Of a stretch of DNA of 64,000 nt, positions 43,046-52,927 are shown one piece after another. The stretch spans positions 62,001 to 126,000 of the forward strand of contig NZ_NIUC01000004.1 of the NCBI RefSeq assembly GCF_002807035.1, written 5' to 3'. Every line of letters starts with the position of its first letter. Within the stretch, counting starts at the first letter, position 1. The position numbers and the translations under genes are program-made. The notes under the pieces are model-generated. The model had not been told where the DNA came from. It ran no database searches and saw nothing but the letters and a program-made list of their open reading frames with translations. Source of the stretch: Algoriphagus formosus (GTDB lineage Bacteria; Bacteroidota; Bacteroidia; Cytophagales; Cyclobacteriaceae).

Positions 43046-45991
43046 ATGCTTTCAGACCAACCCAACCTAGTACCTCAATTAGAAAAACTAGCTACTCAAC
43101 TTGAAGGTAGCCTGCAATTTGATAGACTGAGTCGGACGCTTTATGCTACCGATGCTTCTGTCTATCGAGAGATGCCGCTTGCCGTTGCTTTTCCAAAAAC
43201 TGAGTCTGACATTCAGAAGCTCATTCAATTTGCTACAGAAAACGGTACTTCACTGATTCCCCGAACTGCGGGAACTTCGCTGGCTGGCCAATGTGTGGGA
43301 AATGGCATCGTGGTAGACGTGTCGAAGCACTTTACCCAAATTTTAGAATTCAATAAGGAAGAACGCTGGGTGCGGGTGCAGCCTGGGGTTGTTCGGGATG
43401 AACTCAATCGTTTCCTCAAACCTTATGGACTATTCTTCAGTCCGATTACTTCCACTGCCAATCGGGCAATGATCGGTGGGATGGTGGGGAATAATTCCTC
43501 AGGAACTACTTCCATTGTCTATGGGGTGACTCGGGACAAGGTAATTTCCCTGAACACGATTCTGAGTGATGGAAAAAAGGTTGTTTTTGGAGAAATTTCT
43601 CAAGATGAGTTTGATAGAAAATGTGGGCAAAAAGATCTGGAAGGAAGCCTCTATCGGCAGATTTTTGATGAATTAAATAATCCTGAGGTTCGGGAAGAAA
43701 TCCATTCCCAATTCCCCAAGAAGTCCATCCATCGCCGGAATACGGGCTATGCTGTAGACGAATTGCTCAAAGCGGAGCTTTTCGAAGGAAAGGAAAAATT
43801 TAACTTATGTAAACTCCTGGCCGGATCCGAGGGAACCTTGGCTTTCACCACAGAAATCAAAATCAGCCTGGATCCACTTCCTGACCCGGTAGACATTGTG
43901 GTTGCTGCACATTTTGAAAGTATTCATGAAAGCATGAAGTCTGCCCAAGTAGCGATGAAGCATCCTGCTACTGCGGTGGAACTCATGGATAAAATCATCT
44001 TGGATTGTACCAAGGAAAGCATCGAGTACTCCAAAAACCGCTATTTCGTCGAGGGTGACCCGGAAGCAATTTTGATGATAGAGTTTCGTGGAAAGACTCT
44101 TAATGAAGCTTTTGCAAAAGGTGAAGCCTTGATAGCCGATCTGAAGAAAGCCAATCTAGGTTATGCATATCCTATCATCGAACCTGAGAAGGTGGCTTCT
44201 GCTTGGGCACTCCGAGCGGCCGGTTTGGGTTTGCTGGCAAATATCCCTGGAGATCCCAAAGCGGTGGCATGCATTGAAGATACAGCGGTTGATATCGATG
44301 ACTTGGCGGATTACATAGCTGAGTTTGATGAGATGATGGTCGCCTTCAATCAAAAACCAGTACACTACGCCCATGCTGGGGCTGGGGAGATTCACCTTCG
44401 TCCGGTTTTGGACTTGAAGACGCAAGAGGGAGTGGAGGATTTTCACAAAATTTCCCGTGCTTCCGCCGAGTTGGTGAAAAAATATCAGGGTTCTTTATCG
44501 GGTGAGCATGGAGATGGTCGTGTGAGGGCGGCTTTTATCCCGCTGATGGTAGGAGAGAAAAATTACGAGCTTTTCCGCCGAATCAAATACAAATGGGATC
44601 CGAAGAATATCTTCAATCCCGGAAAAATCGTCGATGCTGCTCCCATGAATCAATTTCTCCGCTATGAAACGGGGATGAAAACGCCTGTACACGATACTGT
44701 TATGGATTTCTCCAATGTAGGTGGGATCCTTCGATTGGCGGAGAAATGTAATGGTTCGGGAGACTGTCGCAAACTTCCGGGATCGGGAGGAACGATGTGT
44801 CCGAGTTATATGGCGACTCGGAATGAAAAGGACACAGTTAGAGGTAGAGCAAACACACTTCGGGAGTTTCTGACGCTGGATAAAAAAGAGAACGCTTTCG
44901 ATCATCCTGAGATCAAAGAAGCTTTAGATCTTTGCCTCAGCTGTAAGGGCTGTACTGCAGAATGTCCATCCAACGTGGATATGTCCAGTATGAAGGCCGA
45001 GTTTCTCTATCAATACCAGAAGACACACGGAGTTCCGCTTCGCTCTAAAGCATTTGCCTATATCAACGAACTCAATGGATTAGGAGCAAAAGTGCCTGGT
45101 ATCGCTAATTTCTTCCTTAGAAACTCACTGACAGGAGGCCTGATGAAATCTGTCCTGGGTGTTGCTCCCAAGCGAAACCTACCCGAAATCAGCTCGATCA
45201 GCCTTCGAAAATGGTATAAAAAGCACTATGCTTCTCTTCCAGGACCTTCAAATAAAATCAAGTCGGTTTATTTCTTTGTGGATGAGTTCACCAATCACAA
45301 TGACACCGAAATAGGTATAAAAGCTATTTCCCTTTTGAAAAAATTGGGATATGAAGTCAAGGTGATTAATCATGAAGAAAGCGGTCGATCTGCTCTTTCT
45401 AAAGGCCTTTTGCAGAAAGCAAAGAAGCATGCTGAAGCGAATGTCCGCATATTTGACAAGCTCATTGATGGAAATACACCCTTGGTAGGTTTGGAGCCTT
45501 CTGCCATTTTGAGTTTTCGGGATGAATATCCTAGAATCGTCATCAAGGAATTGGTCAATGCTGCGAAGAAATTGAAGTTTCATGTGCATTTGATTGATGA
45601 ATTTTTGGGCAAGGAAGTAGCTGCCGGGAATATTAAGCCTGAAGCTTTTTCTACTCAGTCCCGAAAAGTCAAATTACACGGGCACTGTCATCAAAAAGCG
45701 CTTTCATCCCTGACTTGGACTCAAAAGATTCTTTCGCTACCAAGCAACTATTCTGTAGAGACTATCCCAAGTGGATGCTGCGGAATGGCCGGAAGCTTTG
45801 GCTATGAAGCAGAGCATTATGAAGTTTCCCAGCAGGTAGGGGAGTTGGTGCTTTTTCCAGCGGTAAGAGAAGCAGGTTCAGATACCATTATCGCAGCTCC
45901 AGGGACTTCCTGCCGTCATCAGATTGCAGACGGAACGGGTCGAAAAGCTCTACATCCCGTAGAGATATTGTGGGAGGCCCTTGAAAAGTAA
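43046..45991 (+). CDS. Fused FAD-linked oxidase / Fe-S dehydrogenase (D-lactate or glycolate dehydrogenase type)
   Basis: The 981 residues join two modules. The N-terminal FAD_binding_4 domain (GTSLAGQCVGNGIVVD, MIGGMVGNNSSGTTSIVYG) is followed by the FAD-oxidase C domain (AHAGAGEIHLRPVLDL, SGEHGDGRVRAAF). Then come two 4Fe-4S clusters (CNGSGDCRK...CPSY and CLSCKGCTAECPSNVD) and a CCG domain (LHGHCHQKAL, IPSGCCGMAGSFGY). Relatives oxidise D-lactate, glycolate or related 2-hydroxy acids and feed electrons to menaquinone. There is no signal peptide, so it acts at the inner face of the membrane. A bidirectional terminator follows. Confidence 0.92.
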   Translation: MLSDQPNLVPQLEKLATQLEGSLQFDRLSRTLYATDASVYREMPLAVAFPKTESDIQKLIQFATENGTSLIPRTAGTSLAGQCVGNGIVVDVSKHFTQILEFNKEERWVRVQPGVVRDELNRFLKPYGLFFSPITSTANRAMIGGMVGNNSSGTTSIVYGVTRDKVISLNTILSDGKKVVFGEISQDEFDRKCGQKDLEGSLYRQIFDELNNPEVREEIHSQFPKKSIHRRNTGYAVDELLKAELFEGKEKFNLCKLLAGSEGTLAFTTEIKISLDPLPDPVDIVVAAHFESIHESMKSAQVAMKHPATAVELMDKIILDCTKESIEYSKNRYFVEGDPEAILMIEFRGKTLNEAFAKGEALIADLKKANLGYAYPIIEPEKVASAWALRAAGLGLLANIPGDPKAVACIEDTAVDIDDLADYIAEFDEMMVAFNQKPVHYAHAGAGEIHLRPVLDLKTQEGVEDFHKISRASAELVKKYQGSLSGEHGDGRVRAAFIPLMVGEKNYELFRRIKYKWDPKNIFNPGKIVDAAPMNQFLRYETGMKTPVHDTVMDFSNVGGILRLAEKCNGSGDCRKLPGSGGTMCPSYMATRNEKDTVRGRANTLREFLTLDKKENAFDHPEIKEALDLCLSCKGCTAECPSNVDMSSMKAEFLYQYQKTHGVPLRSKAFAYINELNGLGAKVPGIANFFLRNSLTGGLMKSVLGVAPKRNLPEISSISLRKWYKKHYASLPGPSNKIKSVYFFVDEFTNHNDTEIGIKAISLLKKLGYEVKVINHEESGRSALSKGLLQKAKKHAEANVRIFDKLIDGNTPLVGLEPSAILSFRDEYPRIVIKELVNAAKKLKFHVHLIDEFLGKEVAAGNIKPEAFSTQSRKVKLHGHCHQKALSSLTWTQKILSLPSNYSVETIPSGCCGMAGSFGYEAEHYEVSQQVGELVLFPAVREAGSDTIIAAPGTSCRHQIADGTGRKALHPVEILWEALEK

Positions 45992-46003
45992 TCCTATGAA
46001 AAC

Positions 46004-46038
46004 AAAAAAGGCTGATTCTTGGAGAACCAGCCTTTTTT
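46004..46038. terminator. Bidirectional terminator between convergent genes
   Basis: AAAAAAGGCTG / CAGCCTTTTTT form an 11-bp stem with A- and T-runs on both strands. It serves both the dehydrogenase and the mscS-family gene. Confidence 0.88.
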
Positions 46039-46053
46039 GAGTGTAAGAGGAAA

Positions 46054-46872
46054 TTAAGCTTTTCCTTCTGGATAGTAATGATGTACATCCCGCTGAGGAA
46101 ATGGAATTCCGATGTTCTCCTTATCAAAAGCCTTCTTGATGTTTTCGTGCATGTAAAAATGAACATCCCAGAAGTTTTCAGTTTTACACCACGGCCTTAC
46201 TGCAAAATTAACCGAGGAATCAGCCAATTCAGAAACTAGGATGTCTACCGGCTGGGAGTGATCAATAAACTCGCAAGATGACGCTACTTCTTCGATGACT
46301 TTTCTTGCCTTGTCTATATCAGCACCGTAGCTTATTCCAAAGGTCATTGGTACTTTTCGCACTGGGTTGGAAGTCAGGTTTTCCAGTGGATTTGATGAAA
46401 TAGAACCGTTGGGGATTATAATGATTCGATTATCCAGTGTGGTTAAGATGGTATTGAAAATTTGAATCTCTTTGACTGTGCCCGAATATCCATTGGTGAC
46501 AATAAAATCTCCCACTCGGAAAGGTCTGAAGAACAAAATCAAGATTCCTGCTGCCATATGGCTAAGGTTCCCCTGAAGTGCCAATCCTATTGCAAAAGCA
46601 AGAGCACTGAAAATGGCAATGAATGAAGTGACCTCAATGCCAAACATGGATGCGGCACTAAGGAGTACTAAGAACTTCAGCGATAGACTTATGACCGAAT
46701 GTAAAAATGGGGCTAGTGATTTATCGACATTATTCTTTTCTAGTCCTTTTTTGACTCGACTGGAAATCAATCCAGCAATCCAAAATCCAATTACTAGTGT
46801 GATGATTGCTCCTAAAACCTTTGGGGCATAAGCGTAAGCTTGATCTAAAATTTTTGAGATGTCAAAATCCAT
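46054..46872 (-). CDS. Small-conductance mechanosensitive channel (MscS family)
   Basis: The 272 residues have three N-terminal helices, including the pore-lining TM3 motif (FIAIFSALAFAIGLALQGNLSHMAAGILILFFRPF). The cytoplasmic beta-domain (RVGDFIVTNGYSGTVKEIQIFNTILTTLDNRIIIIPNG) and the alpha/beta end follow. It releases solutes when membrane tension rises. The length is close to E. coli MscS (286). It is convergent with the dehydrogenase gene and monocistronic. Confidence 0.94.
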   Translation of the reverse strand: MDFDISKILDQAYAYAPKVLGAIITLVIGFWIAGLISSRVKKGLEKNNVDKSLAPFLHSVISLSLKFLVLLSAASMFGIEVTSFIAIFSALAFAIGLALQGNLSHMAAGILILFFRPFRVGDFIVTNGYSGTVKEIQIFNTILTTLDNRIIIIPNGSISSNPLENLTSNPVRKVPMTFGISYGADIDKARKVIEEVASSCEFIDHSQPVDILVSELADSSVNFAVRPWCKTENFWDVHFYMHENIKKAFDKENIGIPFPQRDVHHYYPEGKA

Positions 46873-47159
46873 TTGTTAAATAATTTAGTTTGCGATTCAA
46901 GATTAATGAAAAAGCCTATTACCAGTGTTTTTTAATTTCAGGAAGTCGTTCAAGATTTCATTCCTTTAAAAAATTGGACAGAATTCTATTGCTATCGTCC
47001 TTTTATCAAGCCTTTTTTTCTCGGATTTCTTTCTTCCCTGTTTGATTGTAATTTCAATAGCTGAATAGGTGAGAGATTGTCTATTGCTAAGAAGCTAAGA
47101 GCTAGTTAGACTAGATCTTATTTTATATATGAAAAACAGCCTTTATAGACTGAAAAACC
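46873..47159. other. 287-bp gap between mscS and the XRE regulator, no gene
   Basis: AT-rich sequence with no convincing ORF; divergent promoters are expected here. Confidence 0.3.
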
Positions 47160-47209
47160 TATTTTTGCCGAAATGTCGGGAAAATGTCGGGTCAATTCCG
47201 TCCCATTTT
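47160..47209 (+). promoter_or_regulatory. Promoter and repeat-type operator of the XRE regulator
   Basis: The -7 box TATTTTTG (47160-47167) is followed at once by two tandem AAATGTCGGG repeats (47171-47180, 47182-47191; 11-bp pitch). A related reverse-oriented copy, CGTCCCATTTT, lies at 47199-47209. A protein binding there would block the promoter, so self-regulation by the XRE protein is likely. Confidence 0.5.
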
Positions 47210-47270
47210 CGTCCTAAAGTTTCTCTATTCAAAACAACTTGCCATGGTCAAATCAAAAACACACATCACA

Positions 47271-48077
47271 ATGAAACAACCAGAATTAGGCAAGAAAATC
47301 TCTGAATGGAGAAAAGCTAAAGGACTAACCCAAGAGGAGCTAGTCGAAAAATGTAATTTGAATGTGCGTACGATCCAACGGATAGAAGCTGGTGAAGTCA
47401 CTCCGCGGAGTTACACCATAAAAACTATCTTGGAGGCACTTGGAATGGAAATAGATCCAGAACCTGTAGTTTCATTCGAAAATACGGACGGAAATATTCC
47501 TTGGATGATTTACGCAGCCGTAGCTGGGTTTTTTGTTTATTTCTTTGCATCCATTTTCGAGATTTTCTCCGAATTTGAGCTAGTCATGGAAGGAAAAAAC
47601 ATAGCCACAATGAGCTTGTTTTTGATTAAGATATTTTCCTACGGAGGTTACATATTGTTTATGGTTGGATGGATCAAGATGCTTGATTTCTTTCCCAATA
47701 AGCTGCTCAAAATAGCCCTATCGATCATGATCGGAGCAAATTTTGTCTTTTTAGGCATGGATGCTTTGGCACTCTTAACCAATAGCATTGACCTGATTGA
47801 TTACTATCCAGTCAAAGTCAGTACGTTTGGACTCATATATGGGATCCTTGGAATGGGATTTATTGCTTACAAAAAAGCATGGTCCAATATGGCCCTTGTA
47901 ATCGGGGTACTAACAGTTATCGCAGGAGTATTGATCTTTTCGGGAATTGGGGCGGCATTCGGATTAATTCCATTGACGCTTGCTGAACTGGCACAGGTCG
48001 GTCTGATGATCTATTTAATTACTAAAATCGGGGGTAAGTCTTCCCCCGATTCTACTTCTTTTGTATCAGAATTTTAG
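47271..48077 (+). CDS. XRE-type HTH regulator with membrane domain
   Basis: The start chosen is ATG at 47271 (MKQPELGKKISEWRKAKG), which begins exactly at the HTH domain. The longer frame from 47184 would include the operator repeats. The HTH (residues about 5-60) includes GLTQEELVEKCNLNVRTIQRIEAGEVTPR. After a linker, several hydrophobic helices follow (WMIYAAVAGFFVYFFASIF, GYILFMVGW, LALLTN, LIYGILGMGFIAY, LVIGVLTVIAGVLIFSGIGAAFGLIPL). It may be a membrane-held regulator. The input is unknown. Its end overlaps the tail-to-tail neighbour by 12 bp. Confidence 0.85.
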   Translation: MKQPELGKKISEWRKAKGLTQEELVEKCNLNVRTIQRIEAGEVTPRSYTIKTILEALGMEIDPEPVVSFENTDGNIPWMIYAAVAGFFVYFFASIFEIFSEFELVMEGKNIATMSLFLIKIFSYGGYILFMVGWIKMLDFFPNKLLKIALSIMIGANFVFLGMDALALLTNSIDLIDYYPVKVSTFGLIYGILGMGFIAYKKAWSNMALVIGVLTVIAGVLIFSGIGAAFGLIPLTLAELAQVGLMIYLITKIGGKSSPDSTSFVSEF

Positions 48078-50948
48078 GATGAATTCCTGAAGGTTTTCAG
48101 AACGCTCCAATTGAATTTTTTTCCGAAGTCTATATCGGGCAATCTCCACTCCCCGGATCGTGATATTCATCAGGTTGGCTATTTCTTTCGATGAAAGATT
48201 CATTCTCAAATATGCACTCAGTTTGATTTCCTGTGGACTAAGATCAGGGAATCTTGACTTGAATCGAGACATAAAATCCCCGTGTACCTCGTCGAAATGC
48301 ATTTCAAACTGTTCCCAATCTTTGTCACCGGCAATGTTTTTTTCAATGCTGGAAATGATCTTTTTGATCTCGTTTTTGACCTCCTGATTTTTACTCTTTT
48401 TGATGATGCTGTTGAGATGTGATTTTGTCTGAACGATAAAGCCATTTTTATTGATCAAGTGCATCGTAGCTGAGGCTAACTCTTTATTTTTTCCCTGAAT
48501 TTCAGATTTTAGTTTTTCAGTTTTGAGGCGTTCGATTTCTTTTTGAGAATCCTGCAAATCACTTTCCTTTTGCTCGATGACTTTGGATTGAGCGGCTTGA
48601 ATCTTCGCGGTGGTTTTTTTCAATTTTCGATCAGCTATTCGGAAGAGTAAGTAAAGCAGAGTGATCGTCAATATTGCGTAAATGAGGTATGCGAGTGGTG
48701 ATCGATACCATGGTGGCAAGACTTTGAATGTAAACTGATCCTCCTGCCCGACTTGATCATAGATGTTTTTACTACGAACGTGAAGAGTATAGTTGCCTTC
48801 TCTCAAGTTGGTGTAGGACCTATCCCTTCTGGTAGACCATTCGCTAAAGTCATCCTCAAAACCCTCCAGCCAAAATTGATATTGAGTGGTGTTTTCATTG
48901 TTTGGAATAGGATTGCTTGCTTCAAATCTAAAATGAGCCATTTCATAAGGAACGGTTGTAATTTCCTCTTTCGCCTCATTTGAATTTAAAGTGTCGTTGA
49001 GCCAGTAATTTCCTTCTGAAATAATGGAGTCTGAAATACCCGTGAGATATACCGATCGAATCATGGTAGGGAATACCGTCGATACTCGGTAATTTCTTTC
49101 AAGTTTATACCAAATGAACCCCTCATTGGCAGCAAATAGGACTTCATTTGGCCGAATGAGTGATATATTCTGCAAATCATCATTTAAGAAAGGCCTGATC
49201 TTATTGAAAATCTGATGATTCTTTTGATAGGTTCCATTGATTTGCTTTTCTAAGACTCCTACTTCGTCACTGCCGATATAAAAGATATTACCTGCCGGAT
49301 CTTCTACCATGCTTGTGGCTAAAAAATCATAATCGAAATAAGGCTCAAAATTGGGGTCTTTCTCGAATCGATCTGAATCCGGATTATATCGATAAATACC
49401 ATACTCTGTCGAAAAAACAACCTGATTATTGAGCTTCCACACACTGTTTAGCAAGGTGGTAGGCAATCCAGATTCTATTCCATAATATTTAGACTCTACG
49501 GAATCCAAAGCTTCATTTAGGCGAAGTCGATAGACTCCTTTGTATCCATGAGCCATCCAAATATCTCCATTGCTGTCCTGTTCGATCAGTCGGGACGATT
49601 CATCAAAACCCTTGATTTTCCGAAGGAATCGAGCTGATCCATTGGTAAGCTCAAACAGGAGGAGGCCATTGTAGCTACCGCTTAAGATAAGATTTGGATG
49701 ATCTTTCAGGCTTTGGAAATTCCAAATTCCATTTGGCCCTCCTAGAGATGATATATTCCGATTGTTTACACTAAATGCGCCATTATTTTGTGCCGAAAGC
49801 AAGAGATTTTGGATCTGCGAAATCTGATATACTTGCCCCGTACCACCTGGAATAGGCTCAATCTCCGATTCGACATCTGAGCTTTCTTCTTTTGAAAAAA
49901 GGCCATAATTGGTGCCAAAGTAGAGTTTATCATCTTTCAGGTAGGCGTCATATCCTGTTCCTGGAAGACCTGAAAACTGATCAATCAAGCGGAACGGCAG
50001 ACTCAATTCTAGTAAGGTGATTCCATTGTTGTGACCTATCCAGAGATTTCCGACGGTATCTTCAAAGAGCGATAGAATGGAGTTATTTCTCAGCCCTTTT
50101 TCTTTGTTCATGCGGAGTAGTATGCGACCATTCTGGTCTACTATAAAAATCCCATGTCGCTGCGTTCCAAGGGCTATGTTTCCATTTCTAAGCCTAAGTG
50201 CACGGTTTATCTGAGTTTCAGATGGTAGATTAATTGACCATGGTTTAACTAGGCCAGGACTGATTTCAAAAATCCCCTCGTTCTGAGTGAAAACTAAGTG
50301 TCGGTTCCCAGCAAGAGAGATAAAGCTTACGACTACTTTATCACCAAAAAGCTCACTATTATCCATTGAGGCCAATTTTCCAGCCTCTAAGGAAAGTAAA
50401 CCTTTGCCACGTTGATTGACTACCAGGTTATTGTTTGCAAAGTGAAAACTCTCAAACTCTGACTCTGCTTCCAGAATTTCCTCTAAATCCAGTTTTTTAT
50501 TGAAAATGAAGATCTCCTCCAGTGTGCAGAAAACCACCTTGTCCCGGATGAACAAGATCTTCCAAATCTCTTCTAGGTTTCGCTTCTCAGTAGGCAGCTT
50601 TTCCAACAGTGACTGGTATTGGAGCCTTCCTTGAGAATTTGCTTTGAAGTATCCAAATTCTGCTTGTCCGGACACATAAATAGTCCCAAACTCATCAATG
50701 GCTACATCCCGTATTTTGGTACTATTCGGCAAGGAGTACCGCCTCCATTCAGTACCATCATATTCCAGCAGCCCAAAGTTATTGGCCACGTAAATCATCC
50801 CTGATGTGCTCTGGGTAAAAGCAAAGTTTTGGATACCTCCCTGATAGTCGTTGGAAGAGTAGTATTTAGAAAAAGGGAGACCGGGAACTTGAGCCTGAGC
50901 TACCGATATAGAACCTATCAGAAGGACAATGATAAGCCGAAAGATCAT
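48066..50948 (-). CDS. Two-component-propeller / Y_Y_Y / LuxR-type membrane regulator
   Basis: The 960 residues start with a signal peptide (LIIVLLIGSISVAQA). Repeated propeller blades follow (IRDVAIDEFGTIYVSGQAEFGYF, LFEDTVGNLWIGHNNGITLLE), then a Y_Y_Y domain (FEASNPIPNNENTTQYQFWLEGF, YTNLREGNYTLHVRSKN). One membrane helix (SPLAYLIYAILTITLLYLLF), a coiled coil and a C-terminal LuxR-like HTH complete it (LSPQEIKLSAYLRMNLSSKEIANLMNITIRGVEIARYRLRKK). There is no kinase, so the sensor and DNA-binding parts lie on one chain. The ligand is probably a carbohydrate by analogy with hybrid sensors. It is divergent from a sugar porter gene at 51208, a likely target. Confidence 0.92.
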   Translation of the reverse strand: MIFRLIIVLLIGSISVAQAQVPGLPFSKYYSSNDYQGGIQNFAFTQSTSGMIYVANNFGLLEYDGTEWRRYSLPNSTKIRDVAIDEFGTIYVSGQAEFGYFKANSQGRLQYQSLLEKLPTEKRNLEEIWKILFIRDKVVFCTLEEIFIFNKKLDLEEILEAESEFESFHFANNNLVVNQRGKGLLSLEAGKLASMDNSELFGDKVVVSFISLAGNRHLVFTQNEGIFEISPGLVKPWSINLPSETQINRALRLRNGNIALGTQRHGIFIVDQNGRILLRMNKEKGLRNNSILSLFEDTVGNLWIGHNNGITLLELSLPFRLIDQFSGLPGTGYDAYLKDDKLYFGTNYGLFSKEESSDVESEIEPIPGGTGQVYQISQIQNLLLSAQNNGAFSVNNRNISSLGGPNGIWNFQSLKDHPNLILSGSYNGLLLFELTNGSARFLRKIKGFDESSRLIEQDSNGDIWMAHGYKGVYRLRLNEALDSVESKYYGIESGLPTTLLNSVWKLNNQVVFSTEYGIYRYNPDSDRFEKDPNFEPYFDYDFLATSMVEDPAGNIFYIGSDEVGVLEKQINGTYQKNHQIFNKIRPFLNDDLQNISLIRPNEVLFAANEGFIWYKLERNYRVSTVFPTMIRSVYLTGISDSIISEGNYWLNDTLNSNEAKEEITTVPYEMAHFRFEASNPIPNNENTTQYQFWLEGFEDDFSEWSTRRDRSYTNLREGNYTLHVRSKNIYDQVGQEDQFTFKVLPPWYRSPLAYLIYAILTITLLYLLFRIADRKLKKTTAKIQAAQSKVIEQKESDLQDSQKEIERLKTEKLKSEIQGKNKELASATMHLINKNGFIVQTKSHLNSIIKKSKNQEVKNEIKKIISSIEKNIAGDKDWEQFEMHFDEVHGDFMSRFKSRFPDLSPQEIKLSAYLRMNLSSKEIANLMNITIRGVEIARYRLRKKIQLERSENLQEFILKF

Positions 50949-50980
50949 CTGTTATTTTGGGTTTTGGTTAAAGTTAAAAA

Positions 50981-51045
50981 AAAATGGCATGATGTATATA
51001 AAGTTGAGTTGAGTCTATCTCATTTGATCCAAAATATGCCATTTT
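50981..51045. promoter_or_regulatory. 10-bp inverted repeat between the divergent regulator and sugar porter genes
   Basis: AAAATGGCAT (50981-50990) and ATGCCATTTT (51036-51045) are perfect complements 45 bp apart in the 259-bp gap (50949-51207). They may be paired operators or a looping site. The rest of the gap is AT-rich with no gene. Confidence 0.4.
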
Positions 51046-51207
51046 AATCAAAATAAGGTGGGTTTTGGAATGAGCTGTGATGGTTCTGTGAAAATTATTT
51101 TAGCTATTTGATGTGTTATTGTGTTGGTTGTTGATTAGGGTTAAATGGGCTTTCCTTTTAATTTGTTTAGGAATTATTCAATCAATTTTTAATCAACCCA
51201 AAATACT

Positions 51208-52773
51208 ATGACGAAAAGTAGTAGTGCCTACACGGTCAGAATATCCTTAATTGTCGCTTTAGGAGGATTTCTGATGGGCTTTGATGCTTCTGTAATTTCC
51301 GGAGTTGTCAAGTTTATCGAAACAGAATTTGACCTTAGCAAACTAGAATTGGGTTGGTCCGTTGCATCTCTCACCTTGACTTCTACCTTGGCGATGATGG
51401 TGGCTGGGCCTATGAGTGATAGGTTTGGCCGAAGAAAAGTATTACAAGTAGCAGCAATTCTTTACGCAGTCAGTGCTTTTGGTTCAGCAGTAGCTCCCGA
51501 TTTTATAAGTCTTGTTGTTGCCCGAATGATAGGAGGTTTCGGAGTGGGAGCTTCCTTGATCTTGGCACCCATGTATATTGCTGAGATAGCTCCTCCTGGG
51601 ATGAGAGGTAGACTAGTATCCTTCAATCAATTGAATATTGTCATTGGTATTTCAGTTGCTTTTTTTACCAATTATTTGATTTTGCAATTAGGTGAATCTC
51701 AGGCTGACTGGGCACTTACTCTTGGTTTTGAGAAGTGGAATTGGCGATGGATGCTTGGTCTTGAATTTTTACCCGCTGTTCTTTTTTACGGAGGTTTGTT
51801 TTTTGTTCCAAAAAGTCCGCGTTGGCTTGTGATGAAAGGTCAAACCGATCAGGCCTTGATAATCATGAGGCAATTCACCGATATAGATGATGCAGACAAA
51901 CAAATTAATGATGCTATTCGAAGCATTCATGAAGAGAAGGATGAGCAAAAAGTCAAGTTGACTGAGTTTTTTAAGCCGGCTTATAGATTGGTTCTTGTCA
52001 TCGGGCTGGTAATCGCTATACTTCAGCAAATCACCGGTATCAATTCGGTGTTTTTCTACGCTCCAATGATTTTTGAGCAGTCAGGAATCGGTACGGATGC
52101 TTCATTCATTCAAGCAATTCTAGTCGGTTTGACCAACTTGGTGTTTACCGTCTTAGCTATTCTTTTTATTGATCGTTTGGGCCGAAAACCCCTTCTCTTG
52201 TTCGGATTAGCAGGTATTGCTATTTGTATGAGCCTTTTGGCCTATGGTTTTGGATCAGCCACCTATCAACTCACTTCAGATTCTATAAAAGAACTGCCTA
52301 CCGAATTCAACCGTGAAGCCATTTCTCCAATGCTGCAAGAAGTATTTCAGGACGATGTGAGCTTTAAGCAGGCTTTAAGGAAAAATCTAGGAGAGAAAGA
52401 TGCCTTGACTTATGAGTCTCAATTGATCACTGCAGGGATTACAATGAATCCAACACTTATTTTGATTGGGATTTTGGGTTTTGTGGCCTCCTTTGCCATT
52501 TCTATTGGTCCAGTAATGTGGGTACTCTTTTCAGAGCTTTTCCCTATCAAAGTAAAAGGAGTTGCCATTTCTTTTGTAGGCTTCTTTAACTCATTGGTAA
52601 GTTATTTGGTCCAGCAGTTTTTCCCTTGGCAGCTTGATACGTTTGGAAGCAGCATGACATTCTTTTTATATGGGCTTTTCGCAGCAGTAGGTTTAATTTT
52701 CGTTTGGGCTGTGGTGCCCGAAACAAAAAACAAGTCTCTGGAAGAACTTGAATCTATTTTGATTAAAAGATAA
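51208..52773 (+). CDS. MFS sugar porter
   Basis: The 521 residues form twelve helices of the sugar porter family. Motifs include LMGFDASVISGV in TM1, RFGRRKVLQ between TM2 and TM3, GFGVGASLILAPMYIAEIAPP in TM4-5, QQITGINSVFFYAPMIFE in TM7, and PETKNKSLEELE at the end. A longer outer loop (residues about 355-410: TEFNREAISPMLQEVFQDDV) is present between TM9 and TM10. It would import a monosaccharide with protons. It is divergent from the LuxR-type sensor, which probably regulates it. Confidence 0.93.
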   Translation: MTKSSSAYTVRISLIVALGGFLMGFDASVISGVVKFIETEFDLSKLELGWSVASLTLTSTLAMMVAGPMSDRFGRRKVLQVAAILYAVSAFGSAVAPDFISLVVARMIGGFGVGASLILAPMYIAEIAPPGMRGRLVSFNQLNIVIGISVAFFTNYLILQLGESQADWALTLGFEKWNWRWMLGLEFLPAVLFYGGLFFVPKSPRWLVMKGQTDQALIIMRQFTDIDDADKQINDAIRSIHEEKDEQKVKLTEFFKPAYRLVLVIGLVIAILQQITGINSVFFYAPMIFEQSGIGTDASFIQAILVGLTNLVFTVLAILFIDRLGRKPLLLFGLAGIAICMSLLAYGFGSATYQLTSDSIKELPTEFNREAISPMLQEVFQDDVSFKQALRKNLGEKDALTYESQLITAGITMNPTLILIGILGFVASFAISIGPVMWVLFSELFPIKVKGVAISFVGFFNSLVSYLVQQFFPWQLDTFGSSMTFFLYGLFAAVGLIFVWAVVPETKNKSLEELESILIKR

Positions 52774-52927
52774 ATGGGAAGCTACTGTTCGATGAAATAA
52801 ATAGTATAGTTGGGAAAGCTGTGGCGAAGATCAAATCCTTTCAAAGTTAAATTGACTCTTAGTTTAGGGTTTTTGAAAAAGAAGAAATTAGACAAAAGGG
52901 AGCTGAAAGAATCATTAGAGTTCAATT

